From: Virgibacillus_N oceani_A
Lineage (GTDB): Bacteria; Bacillota; Bacilli; Bacillales; Amphibacillaceae
Direction: 5' to 3' (one strand)
NCBI GenBank assembly: GCA_041521345.1
Contig: JBGOHB010000004.1
Length of the DNA stretch: 64,000 nucleotides
The translations under genes were made by a program, and so were the position numbers. Shown one piece after another: positions 43,819 through 52,942 of this stretch (position 1 is its first letter; every line of letters begins with the position of its first letter). Under the pieces are notes generated by a model. That model saw only the letters and a program-made list of their open reading frames with translations, was not told the DNA's origin and ran no database searches.

Positions 43819-44020
43819 TCATTTGTCACCGGAAAGCGGCAATGTAAACCAAAATGTATGCTGTTTACCATCTGAGGCAACACCAATTTCTCCGTTATGA
43901 TGCTTAATAATTTCCTTTGAAATGGCCAGACCTAGGCCTGAACCACCTGATTCTTTTGCTGGTGAATGCTCAATGCGGTAAAAACCGTTCAAAAATTCTA
44001 TCTTGCTCCTGATAGGGAAT
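43819..44020 (-). pseudogene. histidine kinase C-terminal remnant
   Basis: The minus strand reads IPYQEQDRIFERF, shifts frame at a T-run, then YRIEHSPAKESGGSGLGLAI, SKEIIKHHNGEIGV and ends FWFTLPLSGDK. These are the F and G2 boxes of a kinase ATPase domain. Everything upstream is missing. Confidence 0.8.
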
Positions 44021-44118
44021 GTTTTTACCGGTTAAGCAGTTAGTTTCCATGTCATTTGTTGTAAACTTACACTGTTCTCTCTACAGCTTATTGATGTATA
44101 CTCGGGATTTGTACAACA

Positions 44119-44709
44119 TCACTTTGGATATGCATATAACACATAGCGATCAGGTGCACTTCCGACCATGGAAAATGGGTAACAGGTAGAAACGGTCAAA
44201 TATTCATCTTTGCGGGTAGGATCAATCACTGTTGTGTTGTCTGCTTCAACGATTTCATGGTCTCTTATTCCATAAATATACGTTCCATATTCCATTTTCA
44301 CATGGAATTCGTCGCCATGTTCCAGTTCGCCAAAATCTCTGAACACAGTATCTCTGTGACCTGACAATAGAATTTGTTTATTTTGACCAGGCAATCCAGT
44401 GTCATGATAATGGCCCACTCCCTGAGCCAGTTCGTCTTCGTCCGTTCCTTCAACGATAGGAATTTCTCGATCTAATTTGGGTATATACAGTAATCCAATG
44501 GTTTCCCCTTTTTCATATGCTAAATCCTCCAGGTTTTCCTTTTGTACTTCATCGGACGCCTGATTTTCTGTTGAAAGCATCGCATGTGCTTCAGAAAGTC
44601 TTTCTTTTTCATTTTGTGAAGAACTCCACAGTTGATAGCCGCCAAATGCTAAAAAAAGAACGCCTGCAATGATGAATAGCCGGGAAAAAAATTTAAGCAC
44701 TCCATTCAC
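44119..44709 (-). CDS. class D sortase
   Basis: 196 residues with an N-terminal membrane anchor (about 7-23), then the sortase barrel. Catalytic His 118 (LLSGHRDTVF), Cys 176 (LTVSTCYPF) and Arg 188 (APDRYVLY) are present. Class D sortases join surface proteins to peptidoglycan via LPxTA-like signals, often in sporulating Bacillus. No LPxTx substrate is encoded next to it. A purine-rich region precedes the start. Confidence 0.92.
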   Translation of the reverse strand: MNGVLKFFSRLFIIAGVLFLAFGGYQLWSSSQNEKERLSEAHAMLSTENQASDEVQKENLEDLAYEKGETIGLLYIPKLDREIPIVEGTDEDELAQGVGHYHDTGLPGQNKQILLSGHRDTVFRDFGELEHGDEFHVKMEYGTYIYGIRDHEIVEADNTTVIDPTRKDEYLTVSTCYPFSMVGSAPDRYVLYAYPK

Positions 44710-44961
44710 CTCGTTACAATTAAATGATTAATTCTAATGTACACTTTTCTGTTTATTTATGCAAAAGTCACACTACTAAAATAGGAATCTGAACGTACAT
44801 TATATATCACATACCTTTGGCAGGCTGGTTTTGCTAACGAAATTTTAGCAGGAGCATTGCTTGCACAAAAGATGGCTCACACCAAAAAAAGTTTTCTTAA
44901 CGGTTACCTTATCGCTTCTATAATATTATTGCTTCTTCTTTGATTATATTTTTAATATAAA

Positions 44962-44986
44962 AGAAAGGGAGCCCCAATGGACTCCC
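44962..44986 (-). terminator. terminator of the Gln-rich gene
   Basis: Minus strand GGGAGTCC-ATTG-GGGCTCCC followed by TTTCTTTT. Confidence 0.75.
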
Positions 44987-44995
44987 CTCTTATAC

Positions 44996-45280
44996 TTACT
45001 GCGATTGATTGTTCTGTTGAGCGCTTTGCTGTACTTGCTGAAGTGCCTGTTGAACCTGTTGTTCTGCCTGTTGTAATTGCTGATTTTGCTGGGTGCTGGC
45101 ACCAGCTTGTGCACTTTGCAAACCTTGTTGCGCCTGCTGCAATTGCTGCTGAGCTTGTTGTATCTGCTGAGGATCAGCACTAGATTGTGCTTGTTGCACT
45201 GCTTGCTGTGCTGATTGTGCTTGTTGCAGAGCTTGCTGTAATTGTTGTTGCTGCTGTTGGTTCTGATTTTGATTTGCCAT
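44996..45280 (-). CDS. Gln/Ala-rich low-complexity small protein
   Basis: 94 residues, with Gln the dominant residue (MANQNQNQQQQQQLQQALQQ, then repeated QQAQSA and QQLQQAQQ blocks). It has no signal peptide, Trp, Cys or Tyr. A GGGAGGG ribosome site and a clear terminator show a real gene. Heptad-like Leu/Ala spacing suggests a long helix or coiled coil. The overall composition recalls gamma-type small acid-soluble spore proteins, but the GPR protease site motif is not present. Role unknown; spore nitrogen store or structural filler are guesses. Confidence 0.75.
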   Translation of the reverse strand: MANQNQNQQQQQQLQQALQQAQSAQQAVQQAQSSADPQQIQQAQQQLQQAQQGLQSAQAGASTQQNQQLQQAEQQVQQALQQVQQSAQQNNQSQ

Positions 45281-46104
45281 TATAAATCCCTCCCAATATT
45301 TTTGAGACTCCAGTACTTAGAGAATCTCTCCGTAATTAGGGTCCCAATTTCATAGGAAGTTATGTATCATATTAAATGAAATAATATCTATTCCGGTTGA
45401 ATAGTATACTCAGCTACTTCATTAGATTCATGAAAGTTTATTCATTGTCTATCATTGCTTATTTCATTCATGCACCGCCAAATAGGACTTTATTTTCACT
45501 TAGCACAATGCAGTGATATACATACAAAATATACCATATTTTATGTATGTTACAATCCTGGTTGCTATGGTGAAGTTACTATCATGCATATCATTGATGA
45601 GTATTTGTATTATAAAAAGGCAACAACAAGCAGGACACCGGAATGGTATCGGGTGGATGTAGATGGGGAAACGATAGAGGAAGTGGAGTGAGCCTCGTCT
45701 ATTGGTTTACTTTATCACTTTCCTTCAATACTCTATTTATCAAGTTAGAAACCTGGCTTGCCTCAATTCTTAGGAATGCTTATACAGGTCGAAAATTTCT
45801 TATCTTTGAACTAATCGTGATAAAATTCACGAGATTCCTGCGAACACCAGCGTAACCGCTAGTTATTTAGCAGGCTAAGCCATAGTCCCTACGGTGAAAG
45901 CACAATATTTTGTACGTTGACTCGCCATGCTACCTGCTTAGCTTGGTTTTTGCTACTTTGGGTTGTTGTAGGAAAAACGTCTGCAACGTAAAACCTTCAA
46001 CGTTCTTTCCGAAACCGATTCATCTCATGAAGTCACGATGGTTCTCGGCTGAATCATAAAAAAAGAAGCTGCGTGATCAACAGCTCCTCCATAAGAATGG
46101 CAAA
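45281..46104. other. 0.8 kb mostly non-coding
   Basis: Apart from the doubtful short ORF at 45584 I see no gene. AT-rich, with no convincing hairpin or repeat. Confidence 0.4.
45584..45691 (+). CDS. possible 35-residue peptide
   Basis: ATG 45584 opens MHIIDEYLYYKKATTSRTPE and ends VDVDGETIEEVE. The ribosome site is weak (GGTGAAG). The frame extends upstream to 45455 without a better start. Doubtful. Confidence 0.25.
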   Translation: MHIIDEYLYYKKATTSRTPEWYRVDVDGETIEEVE

Positions 46105-46617
46105 TTATTTTTCTAATAGTTTTAATGACTCACGGTTGAATGCAGGAAGATCATCAGGTGTTCTGCTTGTGACGAGGTTTCCATCTACAATAACCTCTTC
46201 ATCTTTTACAGTTGCTCCTGCATTTTCCAGGTCTTTTCTAACAGAAACAAAGCTTGTTAGCTCTCTTCCATTTAACAGGTCTGTTTCAACGAGGAATTGA
46301 GGGCCATGGCAAATGGCAAAAACCGGTTTATTTTCTTGCATAAAGGTTTTAGCAAACTCACCATTCCTCGGATCAATGCGTAATAAGTCCGGAGAAAAAC
46401 CGCCAGGAACAAGTAATGCATCATAATCGTTTGCATTTACTTCATCAATGCCTCGATCTACTTGTATTTCGTCCCCATTTTTACCATTGATTGTTTTATT
46501 TCCTTCATTACTGATAATATCTACTGTATGTCCTGCTTCTTTGTAATCCTTCACAGGATCAGTCAGTTCAATTTCTTCCACCATGTCTGTTACAAGAACT
46601 GCAATGTGTTTGCTCAT
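46105..46617 (-). CDS. PfpI/DJ-1 family stress protein (YraA/YfkM-like)
   Basis: 170 residues from ATG 46617, nine bases after GGAGG. Glu 16, Cys 103 and His 104 (FAICHGPQFL) form the family catalytic set; VPGGFSPDLLR precedes. B. subtilis relatives are general stress proteins linked to protein deglycation. The longer frame to 46740 adds a tail with no support. Confidence 0.93.
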   Translation of the reverse strand: MSKHIAVLVTDMVEEIELTDPVKDYKEAGHTVDIISNEGNKTINGKNGDEIQVDRGIDEVNANDYDALLVPGGFSPDLLRIDPRNGEFAKTFMQENKPVFAICHGPQFLVETDLLNGRELTSFVSVRKDLENAGATVKDEEVIVDGNLVTSRTPDDLPAFNRESLKLLEK

Positions 46618-46723
46618 ATAATTCAACCTCCTACTCTCATTCTCAACTGATATTGTAACGAAAATTCCATTGCTTTGTAAAAATAAATGCCTTTTCGTTG
46701 TAAAGGACTGGACTGTAAATCTT

Positions 46724-46861
46724 TCATATACATGATCCACCTTCCGCTTTTAACGTTTCCACAGGCACATCTCGTGCACTTAATACGTAAATAAGCACAG
46801 AATCAATATAGTCCGGATCATAGCTGCTTAACAGTTTTTCAATTGTTATAACAGTATCCAT
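46724..46861 (-). CDS. possible 45-residue peptide
   Basis: ATG 46861 opens MDTVITIEKLLSSYDPDYID and continues SVLIYVLSARDVPVETLKAE. Composition looks protein-like but the ribosome site (GGGA) is poor. Family not recognised. Confidence 0.3.
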   Translation of the reverse strand: MDTVITIEKLLSSYDPDYIDSVLIYVLSARDVPVETLKAEGGSCI

Positions 46862-46989
46862 CTATTCCCTAATATCCCTGTTGAAGATGTGTTTCAACAA
46901 TTTCAAATATGCCTGTAGCTTGGCATTTCCCTTTACAAGTCAATAAAAAAAGTAACTGATCAAGCCGATGAACACACGAATGAAAAGAA

Positions 46990-47045
46990 AAATCATTCAT
47001 TGGGTCACGTATCAGAAGATGAAGACCCGAACGGAACCGAACGTC
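46990..47045. repeat. single copy of the 51-bp intergenic repeat
   Basis: GGTCACGTATCAGAAGATGA followed by AGACCCGAACGG matches the unit repeated three times at 63.25-63.39 kb. Confidence 0.6.
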
Positions 47046-47109
47046 AAGAGGGCATAGCACGAATCGTATGTTAATATTATATATCTACTTACTCGTACCC
47101 CATTTCACC

Positions 47110-48645
47110 CTAAGGGTACGTAATTGGCCCCGCAGGTCCGAGCGGTATACCGAGCAGCATCCAAATAATGAGCATGATTGTCCATCCGATCAAGAAGACA
47201 ACGGAGTACGGCAGCATCGTTGCGACCAATGTACCGATACCCAAATTCTTATCATACTTCTGACCAAAGGCGATAATAACAGCAAAGTATGGCATTAATG
47301 GTGAAATAATATTCGTTGTGGAATCTGCCACACGATACGCCATTTGGGTTAATTCCGGTGAATAACCCAGCTGCATCATAATCGGCACAAATATCGGTGC
47401 CATCATCGCCCATTTAGCCGAGGCACTTCCGATAAATATATTAATAAATGCTGCAATGAGAACAAACATGAGAATTAACGGTATGCCAGTCAGGTTAATA
47501 CTATTTAAAAAATCTGCACCGTATACACCTAGAATAACTCCCAAGTTTGATTCATTAAAATAAGCAACAAACTGACCCGCTGTAAACGCAAGCACAATAA
47601 ACATTCCCATGGAAGCCATCGTGTCAGACATCTGACCCGCTACGTCCTTATCATTGCGGATGCCCTTTGTCACCATGCCATATACCAAACCGGGAATGAA
47701 GAATAAAACGGCAATAATCGGTACAAGCGAATCCATAAATGGCGATTGGACGATTTGAGCCATTGTATCGCCTTCTGTTCCCCTTAAAGGCGCATTTGGT
47801 GGAATAATGAGAAGCGAGACCAATGCCAAACCAATCAGTAAGCCAATTCCTGAAGAAATAAGCCCTTTTCTCTCTGTAGATGTTAACCCTTCCAGCCCTT
47901 CTTCACTATATTCGCCCTTATATGTTCCTAAACGAGGCATGACAATTCTTTCCGTAACCCAAGTACCAAGTATAGTTAGCACTAACACACTTACAGCAAT
48001 AAATGCCCAGTTCATCGCTATATTCATTGTCTCTGCATAGGCAGCATCAATCGTTGCAGCCGAAGCAATCGTCAATTCACCCAATAACACATCCGTACCG
48101 GAAAGCAATAGGTTGGCACTGTAACCTCCTGAGACTCCTGCAAATGCTGCTGCCAAACCACCCAGCGGATGCCTGCCCATGGCAGCAAATATTAACGCAC
48201 CTAGCGGCGGAAGGACAACATAACCGGCATCAGAAGCGACACTGGACATAACTGCCGCAAAAACAAGACCAACCGTAATAAATCGATCCGGTATCGATAA
48301 TACAAACCCGCGTAAAAGTGCACTGATCAGGCCTGTCCGTTCTGCTACCCCAATTCCAAGCATCGTAACGAGCACAACGCCCAGCGGCGCGAAACCGATG
48401 AAGTTATCTGTTACACTGCCAAAAATGTATTCGAGCCCTTCAGCAGTCAGCAGGTTATTAATTTCCACCGTTTCCCCGTCTCCAGGATGTTCCACACTTA
48501 TTCCCATTGGGGATAACGCCGCAGATAAAATAAGTACAAGTAATGCTAAAATAGCGAACAAAGTAACTGGGTGCGGCAGCAAATTCCCTACTCGCTCCAC
48601 CCAGTCAAGAAAGTATTGAAATAAGCCTTTACGTTTTTTGGCCAT
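47110..48645 (-). CDS. AbgT-family transporter
   Basis: 511 residues with about 11-13 membrane helices. Starts MAKKRKGLFQYFLDWVERVG NLLPHP; family segments SSVASDAGYVVLPPLGA, GGYSANLLLSGTD and GSASAKWAMMAPIFVPIMM are clear. E. coli AbgT imports p-aminobenzoyl-glutamate; other members export sulphonamides. ATG 48645 follows a GGGGG site; the frame to 48705 is longer but unsupported. A same-strand amidase gene lies upstream, 250 bases away, which may hydrolyse an imported amide. Confidence 0.92.
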   Translation of the reverse strand: MAKKRKGLFQYFLDWVERVGNLLPHPVTLFAILALLVLILSAALSPMGISVEHPGDGETVEINNLLTAEGLEYIFGSVTDNFIGFAPLGVVLVTMLGIGVAERTGLISALLRGFVLSIPDRFITVGLVFAAVMSSVASDAGYVVLPPLGALIFAAMGRHPLGGLAAAFAGVSGGYSANLLLSGTDVLLGELTIASAATIDAAYAETMNIAMNWAFIAVSVLVLTILGTWVTERIVMPRLGTYKGEYSEEGLEGLTSTERKGLISSGIGLLIGLALVSLLIIPPNAPLRGTEGDTMAQIVQSPFMDSLVPIIAVLFFIPGLVYGMVTKGIRNDKDVAGQMSDTMASMGMFIVLAFTAGQFVAYFNESNLGVILGVYGADFLNSINLTGIPLILMFVLIAAFINIFIGSASAKWAMMAPIFVPIMMQLGYSPELTQMAYRVADSTTNIISPLMPYFAVIIAFGQKYDKNLGIGTLVATMLPYSVVFLIGWTIMLIIWMLLGIPLGPAGPITYP

Positions 48646-48895
48646 AGAAATGTAACCCCCTTCATGTTCCGAAAACCAAATAAAGCTTACTTTTATTTGA
48701 TTCAAATACTAAATAAATTGCAAAACCAATTATAAATGCAGGTATTGCTAATTAAAACCCTTTCACTACAAGTAAAAATAATAAAAGCTTTCATGAAATT
48801 CATCAATTCAGTTAACTGAGGGATGCTATTTAACTTCAATTAGCAACAGGTAGCTACCAAAAAAACATAGCACTCTATTGTCGCATTCCCCGACA

Positions 48896-50404
48896 CTATC
48901 TTCCTGTCCCCCTAAAATAGGGGTTTCCTTTCATACCAATCCATAAATCAGAAGATTCAAGCTGACGAGCCAATTGCAAGAGCCGGTGTTCTTCCCCTTT
49001 TCCTGCCATTACTTGCACCCCAAGCGGCAGCCCCTTATCCGTCACATGTACCGGCACACTCATAGCAGGTTGCCCGGTCAAATTAGCAAGTTGTGAAAAT
49101 GGCGTATATGTCAAACTCGGCAGGAACATTTCATAAATTAGCTCCTGTTGTTCATTTTTCGTTAATGTATCAATTTGTAAACAAAGATGATCTTTTTCAT
49201 CCTCCGTATGTGTCAGTTCACCAATTTTGGGGGCCGCATAGGCTGACGCAGGCGTGATATAAAAATCATAAGTCTGATGGAGTACTGCCATCTGTGCTGC
49301 GGCAGTATCCCACGCAGAAAGACTGGCTGAAAATTCTGCTGCAGACACTGCTTTTCCCGCGTGATTCAATAGCCAAGTCTCCACTTCCAAATCATCTTTT
49401 GTCAGCGGCCGTCCAAGCATTTTTTCCAATCCTAGCATAACAGAAGCAATTTCCCCGCTGTTCATCAGGTAATAATTTCGCATCAACTTTATTCCATCTA
49501 CCCCATTTTCCGCCTCTTCTACCACATGGCCTTCTTTCTCCAACCAATGAACCACTTTTTCCACTGCTTGTACAGCATCCCCGGAAACTGGCGTATCTAC
49601 TGGTGATTTAGTAGTAAATGCAACCCTCAATGGTTTTTTGAAATCTTTTTGCATGTTATTTTTATAGCTCCCTGGGAATAATGGTGTCTGAAAAGCAGCT
49701 TCCGGCTGAACCACTTGCAGGACGTCCAGCATTGCGGCACTATCACGAACACTTTTACTTAAAACAAAATCAATGGCAGCTCCCTGCCACTGTCGACCGG
49801 CACCTGGTCCGACCGGCGTACGGCCTCGTGTTGGTTTTAACCCAAATACCCCTGTAAAAGATGCTGGGATACGTATAGAGCCGCCACCATCACTCGCCCC
49901 TGCAATTGGTACGATTCCCGAAGCAATTGCAGCAGCCGAACCGCCACTTGATCCTCCTGGGGAATAATTCGGATTCCAAGGGTTTTTCGTTGGTCCATAC
50001 AACCCCGGCTCTGTAATGTTTTTCAGCCCGAATTCCGGCGTATTCGTATGTCCCATAAATTGAAAACCGGATTCACGCAATATTTTTACAAAATGGGAAT
50101 CGTGTTTCGCCTTGTTGTTGTTTAATAGGCTGGAACCTGAAGTGAGCGGCTCCCCTTGGATATTCTGTGATATATTTTTTAATAATATTGGAACACCTGC
50201 AAATTGCCGATCCTGTATGTCTACCTCCTTTGCTTCAGCCAACGCTTCCTCTTTTCTGTTATGAACAACAGCATTCAGGAAAGGATTCACCTTTTCCAGC
50301 TGCTGAAAACTTAAATCCAAAAATTCCGACGGTTTTATCTCCTTGTTTTGAATCATTTCGCTCATATCTGTTGCGTCCAGTTTTATATATGTCTCCAGTT
50401 TCAT
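48896..50404 (-). CDS. amidase-signature enzyme
   Basis: 502 residues. The Lys-Ser-Ser triad is Lys 76 (VPILLKN), Ser 152 (PGGSSGGSAAA) and Ser 176 (SDGGGSIRIP). No signal peptide. Related to GatA, but no gatB or gatC is nearby and the C-terminal part is amidase-like, so it is a stand-alone amide hydrolase of unknown substrate. Upstream of the AbgT transporter on the same strand. Confidence 0.93.
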   Translation of the reverse strand: MKLETYIKLDATDMSEMIQNKEIKPSEFLDLSFQQLEKVNPFLNAVVHNRKEEALAEAKEVDIQDRQFAGVPILLKNISQNIQGEPLTSGSSLLNNNKAKHDSHFVKILRESGFQFMGHTNTPEFGLKNITEPGLYGPTKNPWNPNYSPGGSSGGSAAAIASGIVPIAGASDGGGSIRIPASFTGVFGLKPTRGRTPVGPGAGRQWQGAAIDFVLSKSVRDSAAMLDVLQVVQPEAAFQTPLFPGSYKNNMQKDFKKPLRVAFTTKSPVDTPVSGDAVQAVEKVVHWLEKEGHVVEEAENGVDGIKLMRNYYLMNSGEIASVMLGLEKMLGRPLTKDDLEVETWLLNHAGKAVSAAEFSASLSAWDTAAAQMAVLHQTYDFYITPASAYAAPKIGELTHTEDEKDHLCLQIDTLTKNEQQELIYEMFLPSLTYTPFSQLANLTGQPAMSVPVHVTDKGLPLGVQVMAGKGEEHRLLQLARQLESSDLWIGMKGNPYFRGTGR

Positions 50405-50498
50405 CTGTGCACCTCTTCATCCATTTGTTCCAAGTGTATCATTCCATGAATTGGGAAAAAAGAAATTGTGTTTTCCCATGAACGGGGCACAGGGACCC

Positions 50499-50642
50499 CT
50501 ATCCTTCTTTTTTCCAGGGAGGGTCACCAATGTTGTGTAGCTTTTGATTAATTTTGTAGATAGCATATGGAATAACAAATGCTAAAATCGTACAAATAAT
50601 GGTTATTCCATCTGGCAGATTATTCATGATATAATCCCACAT
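50499..50642 (-). CDS. 47-residue membrane peptide downstream of the ger operon
   Basis: ATG 50642 lies four bases after the GerC-like stop, with GAGG inside the end of that gene. It reads MWDYIMNNLPDGITIICTIL, then AFVIPYAIYKINQKL and ends PPWKKEG. One membrane helix and a basic tail. Its spacing shows translation together with the germinant receptor. Small fourth proteins (GerD-like or subunit D peptides) are known for some ger operons; this resembles those single or double helix subunits in size only. Confidence 0.7.
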   Translation of the reverse strand: MWDYIMNNLPDGITIICTILAFVIPYAIYKINQKLHNIGDPPWKKEG

Positions 50643-50646
50643 TATA

Positions 50647-51846
50647 TTATTCAGCCTCTTCCTGTTGTTTTCTTAAACTATCCGAAGCCCCTACTCGTTC
50701 AATAGTTACTTTAGCGGAAACTTCAATATCCATTTGGGAGAAGTAATTTTCGCCGCGCTCCCAATTATCTTCTACTTCCTTCCACAAATCATAGTGTCTG
50801 CGATATAAAATATCGCTCATCCCCAATACATCCACCTGAAAATCTCCCTGAAGCTTATCAATCGTTTGCTTCATAAGCTGTTCAGCTCTTTCCTCGGCTT
50901 GCTGCTCCAATTTGTTTTCGTATGCTTCATTCAATAAACTTTCGTCACCAAAGTTTTCTATAATATTAGCGTTGATTTCAACATCTGCGGATGCCTTTAA
51001 ATTAGCCTTATCCTGTCCCTTTATTTCAATATTTGTTCTAAATTCGGTCATATCCAGCTCAACTAACTTCCCATCTACATACACATCCAGCATTCCCCCC
51101 GGGCTTTTTTCTGTCAATAAAGCTAAACCTTTTGTTTCTTCAAGATCCAATACACCAATTAACTGATTCGAATATCCCTGAAACACCCCCGCATTCTGAT
51201 ATTCTACAAAATTTCCTTTCAGCTCAATTTGTGGCAGAATAAAGCTTTTATCCATCAGCAAATCACCATGAAGATCTCCGAGAACAACTGGTTCAATCGC
51301 TGAAGCATTATCGTAAACGCCATCCATTAATTTTTCAATATACATTCCCGGCAATGGATTTAATTCCGGTTCGATATCCAAAATACTGCTTGCTGAGGCT
51401 GATTCACCATCCGTAATTACTATCCGCGTACTTCTGCGCATATCATAATCGCGGACATACACGTCCATAATATTGGTAAAAAGGTGGGGCTCCTTTGCCA
51501 CTTCCTCAGAAATAATGATCACTTTCAAATGCTGATAAAAAGGATTTTGATTTGTCATCTGACGCATCTGATTGTTTAGTGAAGACAAACTTTCACCGGC
51601 TACCGATAAGTTTATATACGGATTTTTCTCGCTTGAGGGACCCTCGCTTGGTGTACCGACTCTTCCTGGAATAACAAGTTGGTTTGTAAGCTGAAGTGTA
51701 TATTTATCGTCCTTTTTATCCACTAAATCAATAGCAGATGCAATGACAATGCCCCGTTCTTCAATTTCCACTCGATCCCAGCAGCCTGTAGTGAAGAAAA
51801 TAACGGAGAAAAGGACAAGTATGAACATGAATATTCGTTTAACCAC
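50647..51846 (-). CDS. GerAC-family germinant receptor lipoprotein
   Basis: 399 residues. Signal and lipobox FFTTGCWDRVEIEERGIV (Cys 22), then the three-domain Ger(x)C fold ending LYRRHYDLWKEVEDNW. It is anchored on the outer face of the spore inner membrane and works with the A and B subunits in nutrient sensing. GTG 51846 overlaps the upstream stop by eight bases. Confidence 0.94.
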   Translation of the reverse strand: MVKRIFMFILVLFSVIFFTTGCWDRVEIEERGIVIASAIDLVDKKDDKYTLQLTNQLVIPGRVGTPSEGPSSEKNPYINLSVAGESLSSLNNQMRQMTNQNPFYQHLKVIIISEEVAKEPHLFTNIMDVYVRDYDMRRSTRIVITDGESASASSILDIEPELNPLPGMYIEKLMDGVYDNASAIEPVVLGDLHGDLLMDKSFILPQIELKGNFVEYQNAGVFQGYSNQLIGVLDLEETKGLALLTEKSPGGMLDVYVDGKLVELDMTEFRTNIEIKGQDKANLKASADVEINANIIENFGDESLLNEAYENKLEQQAEERAEQLMKQTIDKLQGDFQVDVLGMSDILYRRHYDLWKEVEDNWERGENYFSQMDIEVSAKVTIERVGASDSLRKQQEEAE

Positions 51847-52942
51847 CCTTTTTCACACCCTTTATTTTTAAAATAACCACCAGCAAGAACATAGTGCCAA
51901 TTGCTAACACAAGTCCATAATGACTGATAAATGATCCGAATTTCTCCACTTCATTATAACCTTCCGGAAATGCCCCTATAAAAAAAATAAGTGGCGATAA
52001 AATTAAAATAAGCTTCATTTTTTTCACATGAATAACAGACTTAAGTGCAAACACGGTGGCATCAAATGCCATACACATCGTATTAAAGATTGCCATAATC
52101 CAAATAACAAAGAATAGCGAATCAAACCGTTCGAAAAATCCCCCGGGAACTTCAATTTCCTTTGCGAGTTCTATCACCGGAAAAATTAAGTTGGAAGAGG
52201 TGATATTTCCAAACACACCTACACTTACAATAAAAATGATCATATAGATTATTACAGTAATACCCATACCAAAAGCAGCCATTTTCGGTGCTTTTTTTGT
52301 TTTTCGTACAAGTGCTATATAGAAAAACAATATGCCAAATCCGACAAAAGAAAGTGCACTCTCCTTTATACCCTGCAGATAACCTGTAAAGTCCGTTTTA
52401 AAAAAAGGCTGTAAATTATTCACTTCAAATATCCCTGCTGAAAAAGTGATAATAGCGAAAAAAATAATTAAAATAATGGGCAAAAACAGCATATTCAAAC
52501 GAAATAAACCCGCCCTCGAACCAGAAACTGCGTAAACAACAATCAGCAAAAAGCATAATGCAATCACCTCAACTGGTGTCCGTTCAAATAAATAATCCTC
52601 GGCAATGTCTGAAATAACCCGGACAACATAAGCACTAACCATTACCCCCTGGATAGTAAAAAGCATCGTTAATATGGCAGCTACCGGTTTTGTCACTAAG
52701 ACAGAAGCGTAGGTGATAAATTCCTGGTTGGGGAAACTGGCTGCAACCTTGGAAATTAGCCAGACAACCAGTATTAACAGGCTTCCGCTGATGAGAAGGG
52801 AAATCAAGCCATCAACGCCAATCGTTGGTTCTGCTAGTTGCCCAGGCAGAGCCAAAATGCCAACGCCAATCAAAATGGAAGGAACAGCAACCAAGATCTC
52901 CTGTTCTGAAATTTTCTCATCTGCGTATTCAAAGTGTTTCAA
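51839..52942 (-). CDS. GerAB-family germinant receptor permease-like subunit
   Basis: 367 residues with ten membrane helices of the APC fold. Starts KISEQEILVAVPSILIGVGI and has LPGQLAEP. The B subunit binds the nutrient germinant. TTG 52942 overlaps the A-subunit stop (TTGA) and is preceded by AAAGGGGG. Confidence 0.94.
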   Translation of the reverse strand: MKHFEYADEKISEQEILVAVPSILIGVGILALPGQLAEPTIGVDGLISLLISGSLLILVVWLISKVAASFPNQEFITYASVLVTKPVAAILTMLFTIQGVMVSAYVVRVISDIAEDYLFERTPVEVIALCFLLIVVYAVSGSRAGLFRLNMLFLPIILIIFFAIITFSAGIFEVNNLQPFFKTDFTGYLQGIKESALSFVGFGILFFYIALVRKTKKAPKMAAFGMGITVIIYMIIFIVSVGVFGNITSSNLIFPVIELAKEIEVPGGFFERFDSLFFVIWIMAIFNTMCMAFDATVFALKSVIHVKKMKLILILSPLIFFIGAFPEGYNEVEKFGSFISHYGLVLAIGTMFLLVVILKIKGVKKGG

